Shown: positions 27,578-35,323 of the stretch, one piece after another | Position numbering within the stretch: position 1 is the stretch's first letter | How the letters are laid out: each line of letters begins with the position of its first letter | Assembly (NCBI GenBank): GCA_030053925.1 | Contig: JASGCX010000007.1 | Coordinates: 25,881 to 74,165 of the forward strand | Reading direction: 5' to 3' | Length of the DNA stretch: 48,285 bases | Source of the DNA: Flavobacterium sp. | GTDB taxonomy: Bacteria > Bacteroidota > Bacteroidia > Chitinophagales > Chitinophagaceae | Translations under genes and position numbers: made by a program | Notes under the pieces: generated by a model | Databases searched by the model: none | What the model was told of the DNA's origin: nothing | The model's input: the letters and a program-made list of their open reading frames with translations, nothing else

Positions 27578-28138
27578 TTATATATTTTCTAGCGTGCTAT
27601 TTCTTTTTTGCTTAAGTTTTTTAAAGTAAGTAGGCGATAAACCCGTTACTTTTTTAAACTGATTAGATAAATGCGCAACACTACTATAGTTAAGTTGGTA
27701 CGATATTTCTGTAAGGTTTAACTCATCGTAAAGTAACAGTTCTTTTACCCGTTCTATTTTATGAATAATAATGAACTGCTGAATGGTAATGCCTTTTACT
27801 TCAGAAAAAATATTGGATAGATAAGTGTAGTCGTGGTTAAGTTTTTTGCTGATATAATCTGAGTAGTTAACAGTTGGTAATTCGTCTGAATAATGAACCA
27901 TCTCAATGATTACGTTTTTAATTCTGTCAATTAGAATAGCACGTTTATCGTTTAGAAGTTCTAAGCCCGATTTAAGCAGATTAATACCAAGTTGTTTGCG
28001 TTGTTCTTCGGTGATATCTTCAAGCATTTCTACCATGCCTAGCTCAATAATGAGGTATTGTAGACCAAGTTTTAACAACTCTTCTTTCACCATCATTTTG
28101 CAGCGAAGACTAACCATATATTTAATGTATAGCTTCAT
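27578..28138 (-). CDS. AraC-family transcriptional regulator
   Basis: A 186-residue regulator. The N-terminal part (about 1-75) has the short MVSLRCKMMVKEELLKLGL motif found in a Bacteroidota AraC subgroup with an HMA-like domain. The C-terminal domain carries two helix-turn-helix units (LTEISYQLNYSSVAHLSNQF, then VTGLSPTYFKKL). Because the N-terminal motif begins at the first Met, the 28138 start is kept. It is upstream of the cupins on the same strand and may control that cluster. Confidence 0.85.
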   Translation of the reverse strand: MKLYIKYMVSLRCKMMVKEELLKLGLQYLIIELGMVEMLEDITEEQRKQLGINLLKSGLELLNDKRAILIDRIKNVIIEMVHYSDELPTVNYSDYISKKLNHDYTYLSNIFSEVKGITIQQFIIIHKIERVKELLLYDELNLTEISYQLNYSSVAHLSNQFKKVTGLSPTYFKKLKQKRNSTLENI

Positions 28139-28338
28139 AGAGGATTATTGGAATGTGCAAGATAGTTGATAATTAATTGGTGGTTGTATTATTTTTTGGC
28201 AGCTTAATGCCATAAGTACCACTTACGAAATTTATATAGCATTAGTAGGCATTACAGCCAAGTTGCAGGTGTAGATTATTTTGAAATAAGCCCTAATAAA
28301 TGGTTTACAAGTGATTTAGGAATGGATTGCATAGGTAT

Positions 28339-28365
28339 AAAAAAAGGCTACCAAATTTAGTAGCC
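28339..28365 (-). terminator. Intrinsic terminator after the ABC ATPase gene
   Basis: A GGCTAC/GTAGCC stem with an 8-nt loop, followed on the minus strand by a run of seven T. It lies 11 bp past the ATPase stop and marks the 3' end of the long envelope operon. Confidence 0.85.
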
Positions 28366-28375
28366 ATTGCGTTTT

Positions 28376-29176
28376 TTAAATCTTATACTTCATTTGCTTT
28401 ACCAAGTCTTGAAAGTTTTTTTGGGTTTGAATATCGTGGTCCCACGCAAAGCCCATTTCTATTAAATCGAGTTCTTCGGTAATGGTGGCACCTTCTTTAC
28501 CAAGCTGATTGGCTAGTATAAAAGCGGTATCAGAAATGGCCAACGAGTTCTCAATATCGTGGCTAATAATGACGAGTGTGTTCATCTCATCTAGCGTAGA
28601 TACTTTAAGCAACAGTTCTATTACTTTATCTATTACCACTGCATCTAAGCCAGAAAATGGTTCGTCTAATAAGATGAACTTATTGCTTGTCATGGCTTGT
28701 TGAATAATGCTTACACGCTGCCTTTGCCCACCAGATAATTGCAATGGATATTTAGCTAAATGCTCCTTTAGGCCAAACTTATCAGCGTACTCGTTAATGA
28801 TATTGTCTTTATCGTTGGTGGTTAGTTTTGCAGTATTATGTTCTAAGGCAATCTCGAAGTTTTGCTTTATGGTGCGATGATTAAAGAGAATATAGTTTTG
28901 CGATACCACACCTACTTCGCCTTCTTTTACAGCATGTAAGTCTTCGCCAATTTTTACAGTGCCACTAGTAGGTTGGTTAAGGCCAGCCAATATTTTAAAC
29001 AACTGTGTTTTACCAATACCACTTCTACCTATTAGCGATATTACTTGCCCTTGGCAGCAATTAGGCCTAGTAATATTGTGTATTTTAAAATTAACGTCTC
29101 TTAGTATTTTCTTATCATCGTATTGCAGGTTAATGTTTTCGGCCTGCAATATCACGGCTTCTTTTTGGTATGTCAT
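28376..29176 (-). CDS. ABC transporter ATP-binding protein
   Basis: A 266-residue ATPase of the nitrate/taurine importer type. Walker A GRSGIGKT lies at 50-57, the Q-loop in VVSQNYILF, the signature LSGGQRQRV at 147-155, Walker B ILLDEP at 168-173 and the H-loop His at 206 (ISHD). It begins 1 bp after the permease stop, so the two are coupled. The C-terminal ends without an extra regulatory domain. Its receptor is presumably the SBP-OmpA fusion encoded upstream. Confidence 0.93.
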   Translation of the reverse strand: MTYQKEAVILQAENINLQYDDKKILRDVNFKIHNITRPNCCQGQVISLIGRSGIGKTQLFKILAGLNQPTSGTVKIGEDLHAVKEGEVGVVSQNYILFNHRTIKQNFEIALEHNTAKLTTNDKDNIINEYADKFGLKEHLAKYPLQLSGGQRQRVSIIQQAMTSNKFILLDEPFSGLDAVVIDKVIELLLKVSTLDEMNTLVIISHDIENSLAISDTAFILANQLGKEGATITEELDLIEMGFAWDHDIQTQKNFQDLVKQMKYKI

Positions 29177-29177
29177 C

Positions 29178-29966
29178 TTATTTTCTCATTTGGATTTTAG
29201 TGTAAGGAAATAGCCAAAAGCGTAATACGCCTAGTACATAATCGAACAACACACCTACTAAAAATATAATTACCAGAATAGCAAATACAGTAGATAAATC
29301 GATGTATTTGTTAGACTTAATGAGCATTGTACCAAGGCCTCCTTCACTCATGCTAAGGCCTTCTACCATGGTAATCATCATCCAAGCAATGGCAAAGTTT
29401 TGGCGCACCACTTCTACAACCATATCAAGCCTACCAATGATAATTATCTCCCACAAAGCTCGCCAATTGCTCATGCCAAGTGTTTTGCATAGTTCAAATT
29501 CTTGTTTGTCTATACCATCAATTATGGATAATAAAGAGGTTACAAAAAATGGTACAATACCAAATACCAGTAAGCCTAATTTAAGTTGGCTACCATTGCT
29601 AGTAAGTAAAGTGAATAAGAAGATTAGACCTGTAAGCGTAAGGTAACGACATTTAATAACAAACTTAGCCAAGGGCCTAAAGAATGGAATAACATAAGCA
29701 TAGCTTACTAATAATGCTATTACTAGTGATATTGCCATGCCTTTTATTGTAAGCATTAAGCTAGCCATAAACTCATCCCAAAAATTGGCGGTGCTTACTA
29801 TGCTAATTACCGTTTCGCCAATTTTAAGTGGTGAGGGTATTAAGCCAGAGCCACCAGAAAGCTGTAATGCTACTATGGCAATTACAAACTGCGCTACTAG
29901 TAAAATAAACAAGTTGCGCTTGCTGATGATTTTAAATGGTTGAAAAAAATCTTTTACCGTTTGCAT
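29178..29966 (-). CDS. ABC transporter permease (SsuC/TauC-type)
   Basis: A 262-residue inner-membrane protein with about six helices. The ATPase-docking EAA loop is seen as FELCKTLGMSNWRALWEIII near 148-167. The ending helices include MVEGLSMSEGGLG and a C-terminal ILVIIFLVGVLFDYVLG. This is the BPD_transp_1 fold used by importers of nitrate, sulfonates or similar small anions. The cargo is not known. The gap upstream (29967-30154) contains a family B palindromic repeat. Confidence 0.9.
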   Translation of the reverse strand: MQTVKDFFQPFKIISKRNLFILLVAQFVIAIVALQLSGGSGLIPSPLKIGETVISIVSTANFWDEFMASLMLTIKGMAISLVIALLVSYAYVIPFFRPLAKFVIKCRYLTLTGLIFLFTLLTSNGSQLKLGLLVFGIVPFFVTSLLSIIDGIDKQEFELCKTLGMSNWRALWEIIIIGRLDMVVEVVRQNFAIAWMMITMVEGLSMSEGGLGTMLIKSNKYIDLSTVFAILVIIFLVGVLFDYVLGVLRFWLFPYTKIQMRK

Positions 29967-29984
29967 AAAATAGATGTAATTAAA

Positions 29985-30094
29985 AAGGCTGTCTTATAAA
30001 TAACTTTTTTCAGAATTTCTTCGAATTTCTGTTAGAAAACCGAAGTAGTTTAAGCAAATCTGAAAGCGTTGGTTTATTTATAAGTCAGCCTCTT
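29985..30094 (-). repeat. Dispersed palindromic repeat, family B, copy 1
   Basis: About 110 bp with long terminal inverted repeats: AGGCTGTCTTATAAATAA at the left and TTATTTATAAGTCAGCCT at the right (one mismatch). The reverse complement aligns with 42537-42636, sharing CAGATTTGCTTAAAC-like and TCGGTTT blocks. It lies inside the envelope operon, between the SBP-OmpA gene and the permease gene, where its transcript would form a long hairpin. Confidence 0.82.
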
Positions 30095-30154
30095 TGATGA
30101 ACAGATATCATAACTAGAGATGTTACTCACGTGATAAATGCAATAGCCTGTTTA

Positions 30155-31924
30155 TTATTGCCCCAGTACAATTTGTACACGTCTGTTTTGTGCTTTACCA
30201 CTTGCGGTACTATTATCTGCAATAGGCTGTGTGCTACCAAAGCCTTTGCTTTCAAGTCGGCTTTCGGCAATACCTTTCGATATTAAATAGACTTTTACAC
30301 TAGCAGCTCTTGCTTCGCTCAATTGTTGGTTAGCGGCATCGTTACCTGTGTTATCGGTATGGCCATATATACCCACTTTTAAGCCCTCGGCAACTACACT
30401 ACTTTTTAAGATGTCATCTAGTACACTATAGCTTTGTGCTTTAATGCTAGCACTGCCAGTTTCAAACTGTATTTGAAACGATTTTGATGATACTTTATCA
30501 GTAATCTCATTGGCGTATTTAATGTTAATGGCTTTACCTTGTAATAGTTCGGGATGATTAACCATTACCGATTGTATCAATGATTTATCAATCATTTTAG
30601 CGTAAGCAGGGTAGTTGCCTAAGTACTCGGGATACATTTTAGATAAGATGTCGCCAAAAGTGTTGTACACTATTTTATATCTATCTACACCATCTTTACC
30701 AAGGCCAAAAATATTAGCCGCATCGCTAAGGTTAAATGCCATAGAGCCACCTAATTCTACAGGTACGCCTAGAGCGTCTTTTTCTACTGCGCCATTGTAG
30801 TATTTAAGCCAATATGCACCATCTTGTTCGTTATAAACTTTAGCACTTACGTTAGCAGCAAATGCTTTAGCATCAGTATAGCTACGCACTTGGTCGCCAG
30901 CTTGTGCCAATGCAATAATAAGGTTCTCAACATCTGTTCTATGGTCGTTAATAAACTTTCTAATAGTGATAGTAATATTAGGCATTTGCGATGCATACTG
31001 TTTAGTAGAAGCAATATTTATTAAGCCACCTTTTTTCTGTGCAATGTTTACGTCACCGGGTGTCCAAGTAGCAACACCATCTACACCTACAGTGGTATCG
31101 ATGCTTAATTTTTTGCCATTCTCTACAAAAAATCGTTTTTCTTTATAGCCAGTAATGTATTTGTTAGCGGCATCTAAAAAGTCGCTTGCCGAAACAAGGT
31201 TTACAGCATTTCTATCAAATGTGGTTTCATCTGGGTTTACTTTCAAGCCATTGTCGCCAGCCCATTTTAATAAAATGTTCATATCGCCATCACGCAAAAA
31301 GCAACTTACTGTTTTGCCCAAGGCAGATTTAGGATCAGCTTTCCAGCTTGCTGGTGCCATTAATTTATCTTCGCCATAACTTTTACCCATCGCATAAAAA
31401 GCCACTGGTTGATACTCTGGGCCAAGGGGCTCTAATTCTTTACTTAATGCAGCAAAAAATGCAGGCATACCATCACCCATGTACGATGCAAATACACCCT
31501 CAGTGCTTGGATTGTTTTTATAGTCGGAGGCAAATTTTACAATGTCGGCAATAGATTTATTACAATCATCTTGGCGTACAATGTTCACTTGCAGCTTGGC
31601 ATCATCTATAAGCGAGCCCTTGGTAGTTAAAGCACCACCATTGGCAAACATTAATGGAAATTGAGCGTTCCAAGCCATTACTTCCCATTTTATTTTAGTA
31701 CCACCATTGGCACTTGGTTCTGTACTAGGTATTTCTATTTTGGTAGCAGCAGTACCTGTAAGCGATGCGTCGGGCGCATCTGGCAATACTACTTTACCTA
31801 TTTCGGTAGATGTTTTAGCCTCTTTAGGGCGTTTGTCCCACCACATTGTTTTACCTAAAAATAAAGCACCTAAAAGCAATGCGATGCCTAATACTTTACC
31901 CGATGTTTTTACTTTAACAGCCAT
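30155..31924 (-). CDS. Substrate-binding protein fused to an OmpA domain
   Basis: A 589-residue protein with three parts. An N-terminal membrane anchor (about 8-28) has no cleavage site or lipobox. A substrate-binding-like domain spans about 80-460 (WEVMAWNAQFPLMFANGG, YKNNPSTEGVFASYMGDGM). A C-terminal OmpA domain starts about 483, with HTDNTG at 522-527, LSEARAASV and NRRVQIVL, the residues that hold peptidoglycan. OmpA domains tether proteins to the cell wall. As the receptor for the neighbouring ABC permease and ATPase it would be fixed to both membrane and wall. The arrangement is unusual. Substrate unknown. Confidence 0.88.
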   Translation of the reverse strand: MAVKVKTSGKVLGIALLLGALFLGKTMWWDKRPKEAKTSTEIGKVVLPDAPDASLTGTAATKIEIPSTEPSANGGTKIKWEVMAWNAQFPLMFANGGALTTKGSLIDDAKLQVNIVRQDDCNKSIADIVKFASDYKNNPSTEGVFASYMGDGMPAFFAALSKELEPLGPEYQPVAFYAMGKSYGEDKLMAPASWKADPKSALGKTVSCFLRDGDMNILLKWAGDNGLKVNPDETTFDRNAVNLVSASDFLDAANKYITGYKEKRFFVENGKKLSIDTTVGVDGVATWTPGDVNIAQKKGGLINIASTKQYASQMPNITITIRKFINDHRTDVENLIIALAQAGDQVRSYTDAKAFAANVSAKVYNEQDGAYWLKYYNGAVEKDALGVPVELGGSMAFNLSDAANIFGLGKDGVDRYKIVYNTFGDILSKMYPEYLGNYPAYAKMIDKSLIQSVMVNHPELLQGKAINIKYANEITDKVSSKSFQIQFETGSASIKAQSYSVLDDILKSSVVAEGLKVGIYGHTDNTGNDAANQQLSEARAASVKVYLISKGIAESRLESKGFGSTQPIADNSTASGKAQNRRVQIVLGQ

Positions 31925-31957
31925 TGTTTGTTGGTTTTATAATTGTTTAAAATTGGT

Positions 31958-32950
31958 TTAGTTTAATAAGTCGTTATAGCTACTAGTATTTACACGGCCA
32001 GGTGTATTTGGCTGTGTAGATGGATGCCATTGTTGTGGCACTGTAGTTAGTTTTAATTCTTTATCAGAATCAAATGTTTCTAGCATTTTTAAACCCTGTA
32101 CTTCATAGGTAGCGTTATCAAGGTCTATAGAGCGCATAAAGTCGGTTGAATAGCTAATTGCCTTTTTCATATTGGCTAGTTTATTAGCAATATCATCTTT
32201 TAAGTACTCCATACTTTGCTCTACCATTAGTTTCTTTTCGGGGTCGCCCTTAAATATTTTAAGAGCCGAACTAAGGGCTTGATTGCCCGATGTTACTGAC
32301 TTGTAAAGGTCTTTCTTTAAGTCTAATTCGTTACGAGCATCTTCTATTAAGTAGCCACTATTCTTATGTACTTTGGTAAGATAGTCGCCTATTTTAGCCA
32401 AGCTATCACGTATAGGTGCAAGCTGTTTTATGTACTCGTTTATGCGGGCTATTTGCCTTGTAGCATTACCAAGTTCTGGCAGCATTTGGTTGTCTTTTGC
32501 AGCTTGAGCCCTAGCCATCATTTTATTCATTTCTTTTTCTTTTTCAAGAATTTTCATCTGAATTTTTTCTTTTTGGCCATCTACCTCTATGCTTTGCTTG
32601 TAAAGGGTTTCACGTTGTTCTTCCATATCGCCTATGTAATCTTCTGCAATAATGAAGGGATCTAATTCTATTACCAAGCCTACCAGTTTTTTCATGATAA
32701 TCTCGTATAAATAAAACAAGCTTAAACGTAACTTTCTATGTGTAACACAGTAAAGAAATATACCTAAGCATACTAGGCCAATACTAAAGTTGAGCGTGTT
32801 CCAAACAATAGTAGATAATATGGGCATTACGTAGTAGCCTATAAGCCCTACAAGGCCTAAGCCTATTAGTATGCCAAATTTGCCACTGGGTCTGTTCCAA
32901 TACGATTTTAGTTTATCGTTGTTGGTACTAGGAAAAATGTTTGTTTCCAT
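31958..32950 (-). CDS. Membrane-anchored coiled-coil protein, PspA-like layout
   Basis: A 330-residue protein. Two N-terminal membrane helices (about 26-45 and 48-66) are followed by a long charged helical region (about 95-265) with heptads such as LEKEKEMNKMMARAQAAKDN and YIKQLAPIRDSLAKIGDYL. The ELDPFIIAEDYIGDMEEQ entry and later helices recall PspA/IM30 or XpaC-type coiled coils, but there is no clear family signature. It ends in a polar tail. It lies between the SBP-OmpA gene and another coiled-coil gene, 33 bp and 11 bp apart, so a shared transcript is likely. Confidence 0.7.
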   Translation of the reverse strand: METNIFPSTNNDKLKSYWNRPSGKFGILIGLGLVGLIGYYVMPILSTIVWNTLNFSIGLVCLGIFLYCVTHRKLRLSLFYLYEIIMKKLVGLVIELDPFIIAEDYIGDMEEQRETLYKQSIEVDGQKEKIQMKILEKEKEMNKMMARAQAAKDNQMLPELGNATRQIARINEYIKQLAPIRDSLAKIGDYLTKVHKNSGYLIEDARNELDLKKDLYKSVTSGNQALSSALKIFKGDPEKKLMVEQSMEYLKDDIANKLANMKKAISYSTDFMRSIDLDNATYEVQGLKMLETFDSDKELKLTTVPQQWHPSTQPNTPGRVNTSSYNDLLN

Positions 32951-32961
32951 GGTTATAAGTG

Positions 32962-33627
32962 TTATAGATTGTTGTTTATTTTTTCAACATCGCTAGCAAT
33001 CAGCGATATCATGGCATCGCAAGCCACATGGTAGCCACTTTGGTTGCTATTAATCTTGTTTTCTTCGTCAATAATTTCTTTTTTAAGTGCTGTTATTTTT
33101 GTTTGATTGGCAGTTATTTCTTCTGTTAATTGTTTGATGCGTTCTGCATTAGAATTATTGATTTTTTCAAGGTTGTCTATTAAGTTTTTTCTGCCTTGTA
33201 CCTCGTTTAGTACTTTGGTGTTTACAGCATTCTGAAACTCCTGTTTATCTGTTTGCAATATTTTTTGATACTGTGCAGCACTGCTAAGTAAAGTGTGTTT
33301 ACTTAAGCCTTGCACTTTTAAAGTAGCATAAACGGCTGCCATACGCACTTTCTCGTCTGGCACGGCTACTTCAAGTGTTTCCATCATTTTCCAGAACTCA
33401 TAGTAGTCTGGTCCTGGTAAATTAGCTTTATCAAACAAATCCTCAAAGTGCTTGCTAAATTTATCCATATCGGCTTGGCTTAAGCCCAATGATATAGGTG
33501 CCGATACATTGTGTACTGCGCTGCGTGATTGCTTTGGCAAATGGTCATCGTTGTTAAAATTTGGCTTATCGTTTTCTGGTTCAAATTCCACAAATAAACC
33601 AACTGCTTTTTTAAAAAAGTTAGACAT
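32962..33627 (-). CDS. Coiled-coil protein of the envelope operon
   Basis: A 221-residue soluble protein. An N-terminal amphipathic helix (MSNFFKKAVGLFVEF) leads into a helical domain (about 45-130: LSQADMDKFSKHFEDLFDKA, DYYEFWKMMETLEVAV) and a long coiled coil (about 135-205: LEKINNSNAERIKQLTEEI). The end is ISLIASDVEKINNNL. The first helix could sit on the membrane. No family recognised. It is 11 bp upstream of the two-helix coiled-coil gene and probably works with it. Confidence 0.68.
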   Translation of the reverse strand: MSNFFKKAVGLFVEFEPENDKPNFNNDDHLPKQSRSAVHNVSAPISLGLSQADMDKFSKHFEDLFDKANLPGPDYYEFWKMMETLEVAVPDEKVRMAAVYATLKVQGLSKHTLLSSAAQYQKILQTDKQEFQNAVNTKVLNEVQGRKNLIDNLEKINNSNAERIKQLTEEITANQTKITALKKEIIDEENKINSNQSGYHVACDAMISLIASDVEKINNNL

Positions 33628-33730
33628 GGCTGCGATGTTTAGTAGTTAAATATATAATTATTATGAACGTAGGGGTAAGTAAGTGCTAAAATTTGCTAAA
33701 TTATTTTATCACGGTACTTATTTTCTGCCT

Positions 33731-33931
33731 TTATGTTTCAGTATTATTACTAGTTTCTCCCTTCTTCTTTACATCCATTAGTTCTATCAATTTGGTGCCT
33801 AATAGGCTGTTAATGCCGCTTTTGCTGCCATTACCACCGCCTATTAAAACATCTGACAGGCTTTTATAAGCACCAAAAAGCACCAACTTTTTAGTTACCA
33901 AGCCTATTTTATTTTCTGGCTCTATTACCAT
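33731..33931 (-). CDS. Small unknown protein at the operon head
   Basis: A 66-residue frame starting MVIEPENKIGLVTKKLV and containing FGAYKSLSDVLIGGGNGSKS and LLGTKLIELMDVKKK. The composition is protein-like, with a Gly-rich turn, but it is short and unrecognised. It lies 103 bp upstream of the 221-residue coiled-coil gene on the same strand and may be the first gene of that operon, or a chance frame. Confidence 0.42.
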   Translation of the reverse strand: MVIEPENKIGLVTKKLVLFGAYKSLSDVLIGGGNGSKSGINSLLGTKLIELMDVKKKGETSNNTET

Positions 33932-33970
33932 ACCAAAGAAAACCCTAAGAATAAATTTGTAAAAATAATA

Positions 33971-33998
33971 CCTAGTAGCATTACTATTAACTACTAGG
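33971..33998. promoter_or_regulatory. Perfect 8-bp inverted repeat upstream of the envelope operon
   Basis: CCTAGTAG and CTACTAGG arms with a 12-nt spacer. It lies 40 bp upstream of the small gene at 33731-33931. It could be an operator or a weak terminator for the upstream pseudogene; the sequence does not settle it. Confidence 0.35.
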
Positions 33999-34227
33999 AA
34001 TGTACAAAAAAATTATCTGTTTGCATTATTTAATTGTTTTGTGTTTACTAGCGTTTGTGCGGCTATTGTAAGCCTGTCTGCCGTGGCGAATTACTCACGG
34101 CATCGTTTAGAACAATGTTGAGTTGTTATTTAAGCGTATTTATCAGCCTTCAGATTCTTTGTATTTTTAGGGTTCAAGTTATATCCCTATAATCAACAAA
34201 ATCTTACAAAATTCCAGTTGAGGCAAG
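33999..34227. other. Gene-free spacer with one hairpin
   Basis: A TGCCGTG/CACGGCA stem (34079-34102, 10-nt loop) is the only structure seen. No frame is convincing and no tRNA fold could be built. Confidence 0.5.
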
Positions 34228-34599
34228 TTAGTCTATTAGGTGCGGCACAAAGCGGCTAGTATTATTTATTACCAAACCATTGGCCTCTCTAATGCCAATA
34301 CCAGCTTGCTCTTGACCTATTACCCAACAACCAATTACTGAATAGTTGCCATCATATTCTGGCAACGTAAACAACTCTTAATAAATATAACCTTCCTTGC
34401 CATATTGCCCTTGTGTTATTTGTGCTATGCAGTTGTTTTGTATTATTTCTATATTAGCACCCTCCCTTGATAGAATAGGTTTCTTTACATAGTTCAATAG
34501 CTTGCCACTTACAAAATAACTAGGTAGTATATAAGGGCATTCAGGATATAATTTCCACAGTATTGGTAGCATCGCTTTGTTTGATAGTATCATTTTCAA
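34228..34599 (-). pseudogene. C-terminal remnant of glutathionylspermidine synthase-like gene
   Basis: About 120 codons survive. From 34599 the frame reads KMILSNKAMLPILWKLYPEC, SYFVSGKLLNYVKKP and LSREGANIEI, then GKEGYIY and an in-frame TAA at 34378-34380. The frame continues ELFTLPEYDGNYSVIG, CWVIGQEQAGIGIREANG and TSRFVPHLID to a real stop at 34228-34230. These are the C-terminal ATP-grasp motifs of the family (normally over 380 residues). The 5' two thirds is missing: similarity ends near 34600, and no N-terminal part is seen beyond the R-M region. The TAA most simply comes from CAA. Confidence 0.85.
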
Positions 34600-34797
34600 G
34601 CTTGAACAGCCACTTTTGCCAAACCGCTTTTATAGGCTGGTGTTCTGTCTTTCGTGTCTTGAAAGTCAGGTCTGATAAGGGTTTCGCTGTCATTGTCCAG
34701 TGAGTATTTTGGCCTTTTTGTGTCGGTTGTTCGGTGGCGGTTTTAAAAATTTTTGAAGGGAAGAAAATTTTAAAAAATAATTTTTCTAGGGCAGGAG
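34600..34797. other. Gene-free junction between pseudogene and R-M operon
   Basis: No reading frame. Base composition changes here, with a G-rich stretch (GTGTCGGTTGTTCGGTGGCGG, 34720-34740) unlike the flanking genes. Similarity to glutathionylspermidine synthase stops at its left edge, so it is the likely end of the imported segment. Confidence 0.55.
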
Positions 34798-34868
34798 AGG
34801 TGTAAGCTCTTTTGCAAACTTTGGTCTGCGAGGTCGGCTTGTAGCGGTTTGCAAATGTGCTTACACCT
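34798..34868 (-). terminator. Long inverted repeat just after the R-M operon
   Basis: Two 21-nt arms with only two mismatches: AGGTGTAAGCTCTTTTGCAAA at the left, pairing with the 34848-34868 arm; the loop is 29 nt. It starts 5 bp past the last stop codon of the operon. It may be the operon's transcription end, or a recombination site. A T-run is weak, so an intrinsic terminator is uncertain. Confidence 0.55.
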
Positions 34869-34873
34869 GTGAA

Positions 34874-35323
34874 TTAGATTATTCTTGTTGTTTTCTTATA
34901 GTGAAAATATATTTTAACAGACATAACAATTAAGTAAATCAAAACTAAAATTGTCAGGATTGATAGAGCATAAAAACAAATCAACTTGGTTTTATACCAA
35001 CAACACGTATCAGGAATTAGTCTTTCTGAAACCCAACCGAATAGGAATAAAACAAAGGTTGCAATTACTATGTAAACAATTTTGTCGTTTACTTTCCGCA
35101 AATTTTGGATATAGTCGGTAGCGATTTTTTCTTTTCTTTTAAGTTCAGGATTTGAACCTTTCAGATTTACATTTTCCGCAATGTCAATGAGATAATCTCT
35201 TTTTGAAAGTATGAATGAATACAATAGAGTAAAAAGTGTTAAGGCAATGCCAAGTAACACAAGATGAAAACTCCAAATATCATTAAGAGTTTTATTTATA
35301 AAATCTATATCAAGATTAAACAT
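34874..35323 (-). CDS. Three-helix membrane protein, last gene of R-M operon
   Basis: A 149-residue protein with hydrophobic segments at about 17-38, 83-101 and 113-136. Between helices 1 and 2 is a charged cytoplasmic-looking loop (KRDYLIDIAENVNLKGSN, ELKRKEKIATDYIQNLRKV). The end is basic (YFHYKKTTRII). Its ATG overlaps the previous stop by one base (TAATG), so translation is coupled to the 313-residue gene. No family recognised. In a defence setting a small membrane protein next to a soluble partner may be an effector, but that is inference. Confidence 0.75.
   Translation of the reverse strand: MFNLDIDFINKTLNDIWSFHLVLLGIALTLFTLLYSFILSKRDYLIDIAENVNLKGSNPELKRKEKIATDYIQNLRKVNDKIVYIVIATFVLFLFGWVSERLIPDTCCWYKTKLICFYALSILTILVLIYLIVMSVKIYFHYKKTTRII

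Noticed and set aside
27906-28169. Plus-strand Ser/Arg-rich frame opposite the AraC gene
   Set aside because: It is an antisense shadow of a clear helix-turn-helix gene.
34160-34190. tRNA T-arm-like GGGTTCAAG
   Set aside because: The loop is too long and no acceptor or anticodon arms could be built.
34798-34868. Integron attC site
   Set aside because: The fold is similar in size, but I found no core recombination motif at the stem base and no integrase.
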